Shown here one piece after another: positions 23,907 to 33,207 of a DNA stretch of 49,597 nt. Numbering within the stretch: the stretch's first letter is position 1; each line of letters begins with the position of its first letter. The DNA is taken from the NCBI GenBank assembly GCA_025927545.1, contig JAICLE010000014.1, positions 1 to 49,597 of the forward strand, written 5' to 3'. This DNA comes from Gemmatimonadales bacterium. GTDB taxonomy: Bacteria; Gemmatimonadota; Gemmatimonadetes; Gemmatimonadales; GWC2-71-9. The notes under the pieces are model-generated. The model saw only the letters and a list, made by a program, of their open reading frames with translations. It did no database searches and was not told the DNA's origin. The position numbers and the translations under genes are program-made.

Positions 23907-26900
23907 ACCTCCAGGCGTTCCCCTTCTCTGCTGGCGTAGCCGTACAGGACGGGCATGAGAAAGACACTGATGAGGAGACGCGAGAACAACCCGCCGACGA
24001 TGACGATGGCGAACGGCCGCTGGGAGTCCGAACCGACACCGGTAGAGAGCGCGGCCGGCAGCAGCCCGAGCGCGGCGACCAGGGCGGTCATCATGATCGG
24101 CCGGAGCCGCTGAAGGGCGGCCTCGCGGGTGGCCGCCGAAATACCGAGCCCGCCAAGCCGGAGCTCGTTGGCGTAGGAGATGTACACCACCGCCGTCTGG
24201 ACCGAAACGCCGAACAGCGCCAGGAACCCGATACCCGAGGACACCGAGAACGGTGTTCCGCTCAGGGCGAGCGCGACGATTCCGCCGACCGGAGCGGAGA
24301 GCACCACACCGAGGACGGTGATGAAGGGAAAGCTGAAGTTCCGGTACAGCGCGAACAGCAGCACGAAAATGAGCCCGATGGTCAGCGGCAAGACCACGGC
24401 GAGCTGCGTGCGTGAGGCCGTGTATTCCTCGTACTCGCCGCCCCAGACCACGCGGTACCCCGGCGGCAGCGTCACGGCGGCCCGTACCTGGCGCTGCGCG
24501 TCCTCAACGGTGCCTGCCAGATCCCGCCCCTCCACGGCGTACTGGACGCCGATGTACCGGGAATTGTCCTCCCGGTAGATGAACGAAGCACCGCTGGTGA
24601 CGCCGATGGTAGCGAGCTCACGCAGCGGGATCTGCTGCCCATCCGGAGCGGAGACGAGAATCCCCCCGATCTCCTCCGGCGTCTCGCGGAACCGAGGCTC
24701 GAGACGCACGACCAGGTCGAACGACTTTTCCCCCTGCACCACCGAGGTGGCGGCCACGCCGCCGACCGCCGCTTCGATCAACCCGTTCACGTCCGCCGTG
24801 TTGATGCCGTAGCGTGCGATCCTGCCGCGATCGATATCGATGGTCAGGCTCGGCTGGCCCAGCTCCTCCACCACGATGATCCGGTTCATGCCGCGGACGC
24901 CGTGCAGCACGCGCTCGATCTCCCGGCCTTTCGATTCCAGGACCTGGAGATCCGGACCAAAGACTTTTACCGCCAGCGCGCTTTTCAATCCGGTTTCCGC
25001 CTCGTCCACGGCATCCTCGGCGGGCTGGGTGTAGTTGAAGCTCACCCCCGGGAAGACGGAGAGTTTGCGGTTCATGGCGGCGATCAGCTCGGCCTTCGTG
25101 TGATAGGCGCCGTGCCACTCGCCGTACGGCTTGAGGCCGACGTAGAACTCCGCGTTGAAGAACCCGATCGGGTTGGTGCCGTCGTCCGGGCGACCGTGCT
25201 CGGAGGCGACGACGGTGACCTCGGGAAAGCCGCGGAGAATGCGGCGAAACTGCGGCACCAGCTTGGCCGATTCCTCGAGCGATATGGTCGCCGGCATGGT
25301 GGCCCGCACCCACAGCGCCCCCTCGTCCAGGTGGGGCATGAATTCCGCGCCGATGCTTGTCGCGAGCAGGAGCGAGACTCCGAAGAGGCCGACCGAGGCA
25401 GCCACCGTGGCACGCGGCCGCGCCAGGCACCAGTCCAGCGCACGCGCGTACGCCTCACGCACGGTCTCGAAGACGGCGTTCCTGCGCTCGCGGACCCCTC
25501 CCCGGAGAAACAAGGCGCAGAGCACCGGCAGGAGTGTCAGGGCGAGCGCCAGGGCACCGATGAGGGCGAAGATCGTCGTGTCCGCCATGGGTCGAAAGAG
25601 CCTGCCCGATGGCCCCGAGAGCGCGTAGATCGGCAGGAACCCCGCGACGATGATCGCGACCGCATAGACCACGGGCCGATCGACCTCGGACGCCGCCTCC
25701 GCGATGACCTCGCGGATCGAGTACCGGGTCCCGTGCCGGCGCCCCAGGCTCCGATGGATGTTCTCCACCATCACCACGGCGCCGTCCACCAGAATGCCGA
25801 AGTCGATGGCGCCGATCGACAGCAGGTTTGCCGGGATTCCCCGCAGGTCGAGACAGATGAAGGCGAAGAGCAGCGACAGCGGGACCGTCACGGCGACGAT
25901 CAACCCCGAGCGAATGTCGAACAGGAAGAAGACCAGGACGACGATCACCAGGAGGATGCCCCGGAGCAGGTTGTCTTCGACGGTCCGGGTGGTCAGCCGG
26001 ATCAGGTCGCTCCGGTCATAGAACGGCACGATGCGCACGTCCTTCGGCAACACGGAGCGGTTCAGCTCCTCGGTCTTGGCCCTCACCTTCTGCAGCACGG
26101 TCTGCGCCTGCTCGCCGGTCCGCATCAGCACGACGCCCTCGACGGCGTCCTGCCGGTCGTTGAACCCGAACTGCCCCAGGCGAGGCGCGTAGCCGATGAC
26201 CACCCGGCCGACGTCGCGGACGAGAATCGGAGTGCCATTCTTGACCGCGAGTACGACCTCCCCGATGTCCTCCGGCGCACGCAGGCGCCCCAGACCGCGC
26301 ACGTAGTAGAACTGGCCGCCCTCGGAGTAGAAGCCGCCGCCGGCGTTCCCGTTATTGGCGCCCAGCGCCTCGGCGACCGCCGGGACCGAAAGGCCGGCTC
26401 CGGCGAGCTTGGTGGGGTCGAGGATGACATGGTACTGCATCGTCTGGCCGCCGAAGCCCGACAGATCGGCGACGCCGGGCACTGCCTTGTAGGCCTTCGA
26501 GAGCACCCAATCCTGGATCGTCTTGAGCTCCATCGGGGAGCGGTCGGGGCTGTCCAGGACGTAGCGGTACACCAGCCCCGAGGGGGAGAACAGGGGAGCG
26601 ACGTCCGGAGCGACCCCATCCGGCACGTCGACATCGCGCAACCGCTCGAACACGCGCTCGCGCGCGAAATAGTTGTCGGTCCCGTCCTTGAAAACCAGGC
26701 GGACGTCCGAGAGCCCGTACAGCGAGATCGAACGGACCACGTCGAGATTGGGCAGGCCGTTCATCTCGGTTTCGACGGGTACCGTGATCAGGCGCTCGAC
26801 CTCTTCGGCGGCGTGCCCTGGCCACTGGGCCACGATCTCGACCATCGGCGGCGCGATGTCCGGATACGCGTCGACCGGAAGCCGCGAGAAGGACCAGATG

Positions 26901-27031
26901 CCCACCGCCGCCATGATGGCCGAGCCCGCGAGAACGATCGCCGGCTGCCCCAGGGCCGCGGCCACGATGCGGTGAATGACGGAACGACGCGTGGAAGCCT
27001 GATCGTCCCGCACGGCGGGTCCGGTGCTCAC
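23903..27031 (-). CDS. Heavy-metal efflux RND transporter (CzcA/CusA family)
   Basis: 1042 residues, 12-TM RND pump. Features: first TM after VAAALGQPAIVLAGSAIMAA, the PDIAPPMVEIVAQWPGHAAE porter start, and GIPANLLSIGAID followed by FGILVDGAVVMVEN, giving Asp410, Asp416 and Glu423 with the spacing of the proton-relay acids of CzcA. These acids mark heavy-metal rather than drug RND pumps. The Met residues forming the CusA copper/silver pathway are not conserved at the matching places (LWVRATMP and NPIGFFNAEF), so a divalent cation such as Zn, Co, Ni or Cd is more likely than Cu or Ag. The start is GTG overlapping the adaptor stop (GTGA). Confidence 0.94.
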   Translation of the reverse strand: MSTGPAVRDDQASTRRSVIHRIVAAALGQPAIVLAGSAIMAAVGIWSFSRLPVDAYPDIAPPMVEIVAQWPGHAAEEVERLITVPVETEMNGLPNLDVVRSISLYGLSDVRLVFKDGTDNYFARERVFERLRDVDVPDGVAPDVAPLFSPSGLVYRYVLDSPDRSPMELKTIQDWVLSKAYKAVPGVADLSGFGGQTMQYHVILDPTKLAGAGLSVPAVAEALGANNGNAGGGFYSEGGQFYYVRGLGRLRAPEDIGEVVLAVKNGTPILVRDVGRVVIGYAPRLGQFGFNDRQDAVEGVVLMRTGEQAQTVLQKVRAKTEELNRSVLPKDVRIVPFYDRSDLIRLTTRTVEDNLLRGILLVIVVLVFFLFDIRSGLIVAVTVPLSLLFAFICLDLRGIPANLLSIGAIDFGILVDGAVVMVENIHRSLGRRHGTRYSIREVIAEAASEVDRPVVYAVAIIVAGFLPIYALSGPSGRLFRPMADTTIFALIGALALALTLLPVLCALFLRGGVRERRNAVFETVREAYARALDWCLARPRATVAASVGLFGVSLLLATSIGAEFMPHLDEGALWVRATMPATISLEESAKLVPQFRRILRGFPEVTVVASEHGRPDDGTNPIGFFNAEFYVGLKPYGEWHGAYHTKAELIAAMNRKLSVFPGVSFNYTQPAEDAVDEAETGLKSALAVKVFGPDLQVLESKGREIERVLHGVRGMNRIIVVEELGQPSLTIDIDRGRIARYGINTADVNGLIEAAVGGVAATSVVQGEKSFDLVVRLEPRFRETPEEIGGILVSAPDGQQIPLRELATIGVTSGASFIYREDNSRYIGVQYAVEGRDLAGTVEDAQRQVRAAVTLPPGYRVVWGGEYEEYTASRTQLAVVLPLTIGLIFVLLFALYRNFSFPFITVLGVVLSAPVGGIVALALSGTPFSVSSGIGFLALFGVSVQTAVVYISYANELRLGGLGISAATREAALQRLRPIMMTALVAALGLLPAALSTGVGSDSQRPFAIVIVGGLFSRLLISVFLMPVLYGYASREGERLEV

Positions 27032-28182
27032 TGGGTCGATGCCCCATTGAGGAAGAGTGCGCCGTCGGTGACGACCGACTCGCCCGCCTTGAGCCCCGAC
27101 GCGACCTCGTACCGGTCACCGACCCGTCCGCCCAGATCCACCCGCCTGCGGTCGAACGTGCCACCGGTCACCGCCACATACACGAACGGCAGGTTCTCGT
27201 CGTCCCGCAGCACGGCGGCCACCGGAATCGTGATCCCGGTTCGAGGCCGCGAGGCGCGAATGGCCACGCGGACCAGCATGTCCCTCCTGAGAAGCCGTGT
27301 CCGGTTCGGCACCACGACCCGCACGGCAGTCGCCTTGGTGGCAGGGTCCACCAGGTCGGCCACGTAGTCCACTCGGCCGACGAGCGTGTCGGGCGATGCG
27401 TCGGTCGTGATGAACGCCGCCTCCCCGCGCTGCACCGCACCCACGTCACTCTCGAACACATTGGCCATGACCCACACGGTCGAGAGATCCGCGATGGTGA
27501 AGCACGGCGTAGTACCGGCCTGCAGGAGCTGCCCCGGGGTGATCAGCTTTTCGACCAGGGTCCCACTGATCGGAGCGCGGACGGCGGCCTGCGTGGCCGG
27601 GATCGGCGTGTCGTCGCGGATCGCGGCGATCGCGGTCTCGTCCAGACCGAGTGACCGCAGCTGCGAACGCGCCGCTTCCCGATCGGCCGTAGCCGCGGCC
27701 AGATCCGTCCGAGCCTGGTCGAGATCGCTCCGGGCGAGCGCATCGTTCGCGAAGAGCTGCTCGTCCAGCGTGGCGATCCGCTCCGCGTTGCGCCACGCCC
27801 CATCGGCCTTCCGATACGAGGCCACCGCCTCGGCGAAGTCGGGAGAGGAGACGGTCGCAAGCGGCTGCCCGCGCTCCACCCGCGCCCCCGGGGCGACGAG
27901 GATACGCGAGACCGGGCCCGAGATGGGGGCGATCACCTGGGTGGATCGGTCGCCGTTGAAAGCGACGGTCCCGTTCGTGTTGATGAGGGCGTTGTAGACG
28001 CGGGGCACCACCCGCTCCGCCCGAATCCGCGCGCGCTGGGCCGTGTCGAGCTCGACGGTGCCGGCCTCGACCGCCGAGGTCGGGGCGTGGTCGCGGGGCT
28101 CGGCCCCGCGGGAACAGCCGGCGATTGCGACGGCCACTGCCGCGGAGACGATGGTCGAGCCGAGGGCGGATCTATCGGTCAT
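27028..28182 (-). CDS. RND efflux periplasmic adaptor (CzcB/CusB-type) lipoprotein
   Basis: 384 residues from ATG 28182. A lipoprotein signal (VAVAIAGC, Cys23) anchors it in the inner membrane. Barrel-sandwich (lipoyl) halves are seen at STQVIAPISGPVSRILVAPG and AAVRAPISGTLVEKLITPG. Between them is a long alpha-hairpin (FAEAVASYRKADGAWRNAER to SQLRSLGLDETAIAAI), and then the beta-barrel (STVWVMANVFESDVGAVQRG) and membrane-proximal domains. It bridges the pump and the outer-membrane duct. No CusF-like or Met-rich N-terminus is present, again unlike copper systems. It overlaps the duct gene by 11 bases upstream and the pump gene by 4 downstream. Confidence 0.92.
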   Translation of the reverse strand: MTDRSALGSTIVSAAVAVAIAGCSRGAEPRDHAPTSAVEAGTVELDTAQRARIRAERVVPRVYNALINTNGTVAFNGDRSTQVIAPISGPVSRILVAPGARVERGQPLATVSSPDFAEAVASYRKADGAWRNAERIATLDEQLFANDALARSDLDQARTDLAAATADREAARSQLRSLGLDETAIAAIRDDTPIPATQAAVRAPISGTLVEKLITPGQLLQAGTTPCFTIADLSTVWVMANVFESDVGAVQRGEAAFITTDASPDTLVGRVDYVADLVDPATKATAVRVVVPNRTRLLRRDMLVRVAIRASRPRTGITIPVAAVLRDDENLPFVYVAVTGGTFDRRRVDLGGRVGDRYEVASGLKAGESVVTDGALFLNGASTQ

Positions 28183-29578
28183 GGCGATCTCCGGTCTCGA
28201 ACGCGTCGAGCGGGGTCGCCGCGGCGCGTTGAAGGTCCGCCCGAGTGCTGTTGGCGGCGGCCAGGGCATCGGTGTACTGACTCTCCGCATCGAGCAGGTT
28301 CCGCCGCGCGTCGATGAGTTCCAACGCGGATGACCCGCCCAGCCCGTAGCTGACGGAAGCGATCCGGTACGCTCGTCGCGCGAGCGGCAGGAGCTCGTCC
28401 CGGAGGTAGACCGCCTGACGGAGCGCGGCGGCCGCGGCCGCGTAGGCCGCCCGCACGTCCTGTCCGACTTGCCCCTGGAGATCACGAACGGCGGCGGCGA
28501 GCTCGAGCTCGCGGTGCCGCGCCTCACCGATCTCACCGCGCGAGTGCTGCCAGAAGAGGAGCGGGATGGGGAGCGAGACGCCGGTGAAGAGGACGCCCGG
28601 TCCCGGGTCGGCATAGTCGCGACTGATGCCGATGGTCAGGTCGGGAAGCCAGTACTCGCGCGCAAGCCCCGTGGCCGCGCGTGCGCCCTCCTGCTGGCTC
28701 CTGAGGTCGCCCAGCTCGGGCCGCGCCGCGAGGGCGGCAACCTCCAGGCTGTCGAGATCGGGCAGCCCCGGCGGCACGGCCAGGGAATCGGCGGCCGCGA
28801 TCGGCGCCCCGAGTGGCCGACCCACGAGCCGGTTCAGGGCGGCCCGCGCGTTCGCGAGGTCGCGCGCGTTCGCGATGAGCTGGTTCTCGGCCTGCGCCAG
28901 CTCCACCTGCGCCCGGACCAGGTCGAGCTTCGGGGTCGTTCCGGCGTTGTACCTGGCCTGCGCCCGTCGCACGAAATCCTGGGCGAGGGCCTTGGCCTCG
29001 CCCAGGTCTCGCGCGCGACGAAGGGCGGCCAGGAGTGAGTCGTAGGTCTGCGAGGTCTGCGAGACGATGAGCTGCCGGGTCAGCGCCGCCGAGAATGTGG
29101 CCGAGCGGACATCCGCCGTCCCTACCCGCCCTTGCAGTCGGAACTTGTCCAGGAACGGGATCGTCAGACTCGCGCTCACGCTCCGCTCGGTGCCGCCGCC
29201 GGCACCGAACAGGCCGGGCGACTGGTCGAACACCGCACTGAAGGCCGGATCGGGGATCGCCGTGCCCTGCACCTTTCTGGCGTGCGCCTGGGCGACCTGC
29301 TCGGCCGCCACCTGGAGCAACGGGTTGTGGGCCAAGGCCTCGGCGACGGCCTGCCTGCGTGTCAGACAGAGTGAGTCGGCGACGGCACCCGGGGGAGCCG
29401 TACGTGACTGCACGGTATCGGTAGCCTGCTCGAGACAATCGGGCCGGAGCGCGAGATCGAGCGAGTCGGGCGCATGGATCCCGTCCAGTGCCGGCTGGCG
29501 CACGATGGTGTCGGGCTGTTGTCCGGATGCCGCGCTGGCGGAGAACGCCAGCGCGTACACCCACAGGAGGTGTCGCAT
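28172..29578 (-). CDS. Outer-membrane efflux protein (CzcC/TolC family)
   Basis: 468 residues with a signal peptide (VYALAFSASAASGQ). The two-fold TolC repeat is visible: LTRRQAVAEALAHNPLLQVA opens repeat one, and RPELGDLRSQQEGARAATGL opens repeat two. Coiled-coil helices include ARYNAGTTPKLDLVRAQVEL and SVSYGLGGSSALELIDARRN. An extra ~70-residue region after the signal peptide, with Cys48 and Cys71, is unusual for the family. It forms the outer-membrane exit duct of the metal-efflux complex encoded by the next two genes. Confidence 0.92.
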   Translation of the reverse strand: MRHLLWVYALAFSASAASGQQPDTIVRQPALDGIHAPDSLDLALRPDCLEQATDTVQSRTAPPGAVADSLCLTRRQAVAEALAHNPLLQVAAEQVAQAHARKVQGTAIPDPAFSAVFDQSPGLFGAGGGTERSVSASLTIPFLDKFRLQGRVGTADVRSATFSAALTRQLIVSQTSQTYDSLLAALRRARDLGEAKALAQDFVRRAQARYNAGTTPKLDLVRAQVELAQAENQLIANARDLANARAALNRLVGRPLGAPIAAADSLAVPPGLPDLDSLEVAALAARPELGDLRSQQEGARAATGLAREYWLPDLTIGISRDYADPGPGVLFTGVSLPIPLLFWQHSRGEIGEARHRELELAAAVRDLQGQVGQDVRAAYAAAAAALRQAVYLRDELLPLARRAYRIASVSYGLGGSSALELIDARRNLLDAESQYTDALAAANSTRADLQRAAATPLDAFETGDRHDR

Positions 29579-29649
29579 GCCAGGCCTATGATGGTGACGG
29601 GAGCCGACCCCGAAGCGGGCTCGACTCGATCTCAGTCAGGACTTGGGGC

Positions 29650-30039
29650 TCAGCCTACGACAGGAGGGGCGCGGGAGTAGTTGCTGAAGGTCTGCTGAAT
29701 ACGCGGGAAAGACGCTGGCGCGGCGGGTGACGGCGTGTGCTGCTCCGTCACCGTGATCTGCAGGGGGGTCCGGGCCTCGAGCCGGGCATGCAGCGAGCGC
29801 GCGATGCATGCGGGACAGGTCGCCTCGTCGTGCTTGGCGCCTGGGTGGCCCGCATCCGACGGCAGAACGCTCTGCCGAGCGTGGTTCGCACCCGGAGCGC
29901 CAGGCAGCCGACCGCCTGCCACCGCCGGTGGCTCGGTCAACGACGCCAGCACCGTCACGAGCTGCACGACCGTCAGGAAGATGGCCGTAGCGCGTCGCGC
30001 CTGTGACCGGAGCAAGCCTGCCAGGCGGAGGGCACTCAT
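29650..30039 (-). CDS. Small CPAC-motif protein heading the metal-efflux operon
   Basis: 129 residues from ATG 30039; the open frame extends further to 30177 but the segment after this Met gives a good signal anchor (ATAIFLTVVQLVTVLASL). The exported part is Ala/Gly/Pro-rich with SVLPSDAGHPGAKHDEAT followed by CPAC (Cys75, Cys78) and a helix IARSLHARLEARTP. This layout recalls DUF2946-like exported proteins with a Cys/His site that often sit beside metal transport genes. It is 71 bases upstream of the CzcC-like gene, so it may sense or deliver the metal. Start choice is uncertain; no strong ribosome-binding site. Confidence 0.6.
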   Translation of the reverse strand: MSALRLAGLLRSQARRATAIFLTVVQLVTVLASLTEPPAVAGGRLPGAPGANHARQSVLPSDAGHPGAKHDEATCPACIARSLHARLEARTPLQITVTEQHTPSPAAPASFPRIQQTFSNYSRAPPVVG

Positions 30040-30195
30040 CGTGACAAGGGTAAGTCCCCTTCCCACAAGGCGCCAGGGCCGCTCAACCGTCTGACGTTGT
30101 TCACGGGAGATACCCGAGACGCTATCCGACGCACCTCTCGACGCGGGTGCTGCCCTGGCCGGAGACGAGCTCGCCACCGCCGCCGCCAGCGGGTC

Positions 30196-31017
30196 TCAAG
30201 TGTGGGGGCGGCCTCCGGCCGTGGCATGCCGGCCGCGCAGACGGCTCAATGCCGGGTCCCCGGGTCGGCAAGCGAGATAGTTCGGCCCGAGGAAGTCCTC
30301 ATCGCTCAGCTCGTACTCCCGGAAATCGACATAATCCGGATAGATCTTCCCTACGAGATAGCCGTGCGATCCGAAGAGCTCGTAGAAATCTCGAAGCAGG
30401 AAATGCGTAAGGATGTTGACCCGGCCGTACTCGAACTGTACGAAACGCGCGCGCTGCTCGCGCAGGAGGTCAGCCAGGCCCTCAAGAACGAGGTGCTCGG
30501 CACCCTCCACATCGAGCTTCAGGAAATCGACTGCACCGATGCCCTCACGGGCGAGAAATTCATCTCCCCGGAGTACAGGGCACTCGATCCGCTCCCCGGT
30601 CCAACTGTGTGGATACTCAGTGAATGTTGCATGGGTGCTGGCCGCGGCATGGCAGCGAAGCGACATCGTGCCCGAGTGCGCGGCAAGCCCGAGGTTGAAG
30701 CACTTGATGCGAGGCTGCCGTGCCGCATTGGCCCGAAGCATCGCGGCCGTATCCGGCACCACTTCCAGAGCGTAGAGCGTCGCCTCGGAGAACAACTCCG
30801 CCGCCATGAGTGACCACTTGCCGGCGTTCGCTCCCACATCAATCACCATTTTGATCGATTGGCCCCGGAGCGTCTCGAGCACCCAGCGTTCTTCGTTCCT
30901 CGTGGGCTTGTAGCTCGCGTTCCCGAACCATTTCAGATATTGGCGGCAAAGCTTAGCGGCAGTCTGGAGCCCCCGATTGTGCCGGACGCGGGCAGTAGGT
31001 CTCATCCAGCCCTCCAA
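30196..31017 (-). CDS. FkbM family methyltransferase
   Basis: 273 residues. The SAM-binding motif I is VIDVGANAGKWSLMAAELF (residues ~58-76), motif II lies at LYALEVVPDTAAMLRANAA, and the FkbM-specific acidic strand is VDFLKLDVEGAEHLVLEG. LLREQRARFVQFEYGRVN and a C-terminal segment SHGYLVGKIYPDYVDFREYE follow. FkbM enzymes O-methylate polyketides, sugars or glycans. No glycosyltransferase or PKS genes are near, so the substrate cannot be inferred. It is a single gene, separated from the metal operon by 156 bases and from ogt by 37 bases. Confidence 0.92.
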   Translation of the reverse strand: MEGWMRPTARVRHNRGLQTAAKLCRQYLKWFGNASYKPTRNEERWVLETLRGQSIKMVIDVGANAGKWSLMAAELFSEATLYALEVVPDTAAMLRANAARQPRIKCFNLGLAAHSGTMSLRCHAAASTHATFTEYPHSWTGERIECPVLRGDEFLAREGIGAVDFLKLDVEGAEHLVLEGLADLLREQRARFVQFEYGRVNILTHFLLRDFYELFGSHGYLVGKIYPDYVDFREYELSDEDFLGPNYLACRPGDPALSRLRGRHATAGGRPHT

Positions 31018-31054
31018 GGAACTGAGCGTGTCCGGTGCACATCATGGAAACGAT

Positions 31055-31564
31055 TCAGCCGAGACCTCCCAGCAGCATCTGTTCCCCCGCCGCGGCTCCC
31101 TCAAGATCGAGCAGGTACCGCTTCCGCTCCAGACCCCCGGCGTAACCGACCAGCCCGCCGTCCGCGCCGATCACCCGGTGACATGGCACGATCACGCTGA
31201 GCGGATTCCGCCCGTTCGCCGCGCCCACTTCGCGGGCAAGCCCGCGCTCGCCCAGGGCCATGGCCAGTTGCCCATAGGTGCGCGTCTGGCCGTAGGGAAT
31301 CCGCCGCAGGAGCGCCCAGACCCGCTGCTGGAACGCGGTGCCTGCCGGAGCGAGCGGCAGCTCGAACCGGGTGCGCTCGCCGCGGAAGTATTCGTCGAGC
31401 TGCTCGAGGGCGGCTTCGAAGCCCTTGCGCGCGGGCGGGCCGAACGTGCCCGGGTCGGGCCGGCGCGTGTGCTCGGCGAAGTAGAGGCCCGCCAGGACGC
31501 CGTCGTGGGCGACGAGCGTGAGCCGGCCGAGCGGCGAATCGGTGACCGTATGGGTGGCGCGCAT
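31055..31564 (-). CDS. ogt: Methylated-DNA-protein cysteine methyltransferase
   Basis: 169 residues from ATG 31564 (the open frame runs back through the upstream gene). It shows the DNA-binding helix-turn-helix TFQQRVWALL-type segment (TAFQQRVWALLRRIPYGQTR), YGQLAMALGERG, GAANGRNPLSVIVPCHRV with the alkyl-acceptor Cys128 in PCHRV, and GGLERKRYLLDLE. It removes methyl groups from O6-methylguanine and O4-methylthymine in a suicide reaction. It starts 14 bases after the Ada-AlkA gene, forming an alkylation-response operon. Confidence 0.95.
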   Translation of the reverse strand: MRATHTVTDSPLGRLTLVAHDGVLAGLYFAEHTRRPDPGTFGPPARKGFEAALEQLDEYFRGERTRFELPLAPAGTAFQQRVWALLRRIPYGQTRTYGQLAMALGERGLAREVGAANGRNPLSVIVPCHRVIGADGGLVGYAGGLERKRYLLDLEGAAAGEQMLLGGLG

Positions 31565-31578
31565 TCGCGATCTCCTGC

Positions 31579-33048
31579 TCAGCCGGCGCGAGCGAGCTGT
31601 GCCGCGTCCTGCCATAGATGGAGCGTGGCGTAGCTCCGCCACGGCCGCCAGGCCTGCGACATCGCCTCCGCCCGCGCCGGGCTCACGCGCCCGAGCCTGG
31701 TGCGGAGAACGATGTCTTCCTTCGGAAACGCGTCGGGCCAGCGGAGCGCCCGCATGGCGATGTAGTGCGCCGTCCACCTGCCGATACCGGGCAGGGTGAC
31801 GAGTTGCTCGATCGTAGCCTCCGGCGGGGCGCCGGCCCCGAGCCGCAACCGGCCGGCGGCCACTGCCTCCGCCAGGGCAAGGATGCCGCGCGCCCGGGTC
31901 TGTACGATCCCGAGCCCGGCTAGCTCGTCCACGGCCGCCGCCGCGAGCCGCTCCGGGGTGGGGGAGAGGCGAGTGAGGCCCCCGTGCGGCGTTTCGACCG
32001 GCGCGCCGAATGCGTCCATCAGCCGGCCCGCCAGCGTCGTGGCTGCCCGCACGGTGATCTGCTGGCCCAGGATGGCGCGCACCGCCAGCTCGAAGCCGTC
32101 GAACGCGCCGGGCACTCGCAGCCCCGGATTCCGCCTGACCCCGGCGGCGAGAAGCGGGTCCTGTGCGAGCTGCTCGGCGATCACGTCGGGCCGCGCGGTC
32201 AGGTCGAACATCTGCCGCAGCCGGCCCAGCAGCGCCGGGAGCACCGGCGTGAGCGAATGGGTGAGCTCGACCAGGAGGGCGCGTCGCTCGGGCGCGTCGC
32301 GAACCTGCAGCCATCCGGTCCGGCCGCCAAGCGCGACAGTGCGCAGGTAGGCGTCCCCCTCGATCCGCTCGACACCCTGGAGCGCGCGGGCGTGGAGGAA
32401 CCGGAGCATCCCCGCCCAGTCGAACGGCGGCCGATAGCCCAGCTGGAGTGTGAGCGTCCCCGGCGAGACCGGCCCGACCGACGATCGGTCCGCGGCCTTC
32501 CGGAACCGACCGGGCGGCATCCCGTAGCGGCAGCCGAAGGCGTCGTTGAAGCGGCGGAGGCTCGCGAAGCCGCTGGCGAACGCGATCTCCGTCACCGGCA
32601 GCGCGGTCTCGGTCAGCAGTTGCTTGGCGAGCAGGAGCCGGCGCGTCTGAAGCAGTTCGATCGGGGAGACGCCGAGCTCCTGCTGCAGGATCCGGCGGAT
32701 CTGGCGGGAGCTCCAGCCGAACTCCGCCGCCACCTGCTCCAGTCCCACGCCGTTGTCGAGCATGCCTTCATCGATCCGCTGTACGATCAGACCGGCGATG
32801 CGGTGCGCGTCGTCCACCGGCGCGTTGCCGGGTGCCAGCTCCGGCCGGCACCGCAGGCACGGCCGGAAGCGGGCCTTCTCTGCCGACTCGGCGCTGCTGA
32901 AGAACCGGCAGTTCGCGGCCTTCGGCGTCCTCGCCGTGCAGACCGGACGGCAGTAGATGCCGGTCGAGGTGACCCCGATGAAGAAGACCCCGTCGAAGCG
33001 GGGGTCGCGGGAGGCGTATGCGCTGTACAGCGCGGCATCGGTCGGCAT
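31579..33048 (-). CDS. alkA: Ada-type regulator fused to AlkA 3-methyladenine DNA glycosylase
   Basis: 489 residues, three functional blocks. Residues 1-75: Ada metal-binding domain with Cys33, Cys37, Cys64 and Cys67 (TGIYCRPVCTART, FRPCLRCRPE), which takes methyl groups from DNA phosphotriesters. Residues ~80-185: AraC-type DNA-binding domain (LEQVAAEFGWSSRQIRRILQ, ITEIAFASGF-like VTEIAFASGFASLRRFNDAF). Residues ~198-489: AlkA N-terminal domain (LTLQLGYRPPFDWAGMLRFL) and HhH-GPD glycosylase (AVRAILGQQITVRAATTLAG, LVTLPGIGRWTAHYIAMRAL, then the catalytic Asp in FPKEDIVL). It therefore senses and repairs alkylation and activates transcription. Such fusions are known from Actinobacteria and some other phyla. 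Confidence 0.95.
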   Translation of the reverse strand: MPTDAALYSAYASRDPRFDGVFFIGVTSTGIYCRPVCTARTPKAANCRFFSSAESAEKARFRPCLRCRPELAPGNAPVDDAHRIAGLIVQRIDEGMLDNGVGLEQVAAEFGWSSRQIRRILQQELGVSPIELLQTRRLLLAKQLLTETALPVTEIAFASGFASLRRFNDAFGCRYGMPPGRFRKAADRSSVGPVSPGTLTLQLGYRPPFDWAGMLRFLHARALQGVERIEGDAYLRTVALGGRTGWLQVRDAPERRALLVELTHSLTPVLPALLGRLRQMFDLTARPDVIAEQLAQDPLLAAGVRRNPGLRVPGAFDGFELAVRAILGQQITVRAATTLAGRLMDAFGAPVETPHGGLTRLSPTPERLAAAAVDELAGLGIVQTRARGILALAEAVAAGRLRLGAGAPPEATIEQLVTLPGIGRWTAHYIAMRALRWPDAFPKEDIVLRTRLGRVSPARAEAMSQAWRPWRSYATLHLWQDAAQLARAG

Positions 33049-33069
33049 GGGCCGAATCTAGCGGCGGCA

Positions 33070-33128
33070 GCCGGAAATACTAGCCGTTTTCGGACACGTG
33101 AGACCGGCATTCGTTGGCCGGAAACGGC
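33070..33128. promoter_or_regulatory. Repeated boxes in the divergent alkylation-response promoter
   Basis: The 159-base gap between the Ada-AlkA and oxygenase genes holds three related elements: GCCGGAAA at 33070-33077, GCCGTTTTCGG at 33083-33093 (inverted), and GCCGGAAACGGC at 33117-33128. They may be binding sites for the Ada-AlkA regulator or another activator serving both directions. The enterobacterial Ada box is not recognisable. The assignment is inference from repetition and location. Confidence 0.4.
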
Positions 33129-33207
33129 GAGCCCGAGCGGAGTACCACCTCCTATTTTGAGCGGGCCAGGCTGAGCTGCCGGACCGCCTCGAGGAAGGAG
33201 CTGCCGC

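Noticed and set aside
24902-27367. Long plus-strand frame of 821 codons opposite the RND gene
   Set aside because: It is a frame shadow of a GC-rich gene. The product is rich in Arg, Asp, Gln and His with no domain, while the minus strand encodes a complete pump.
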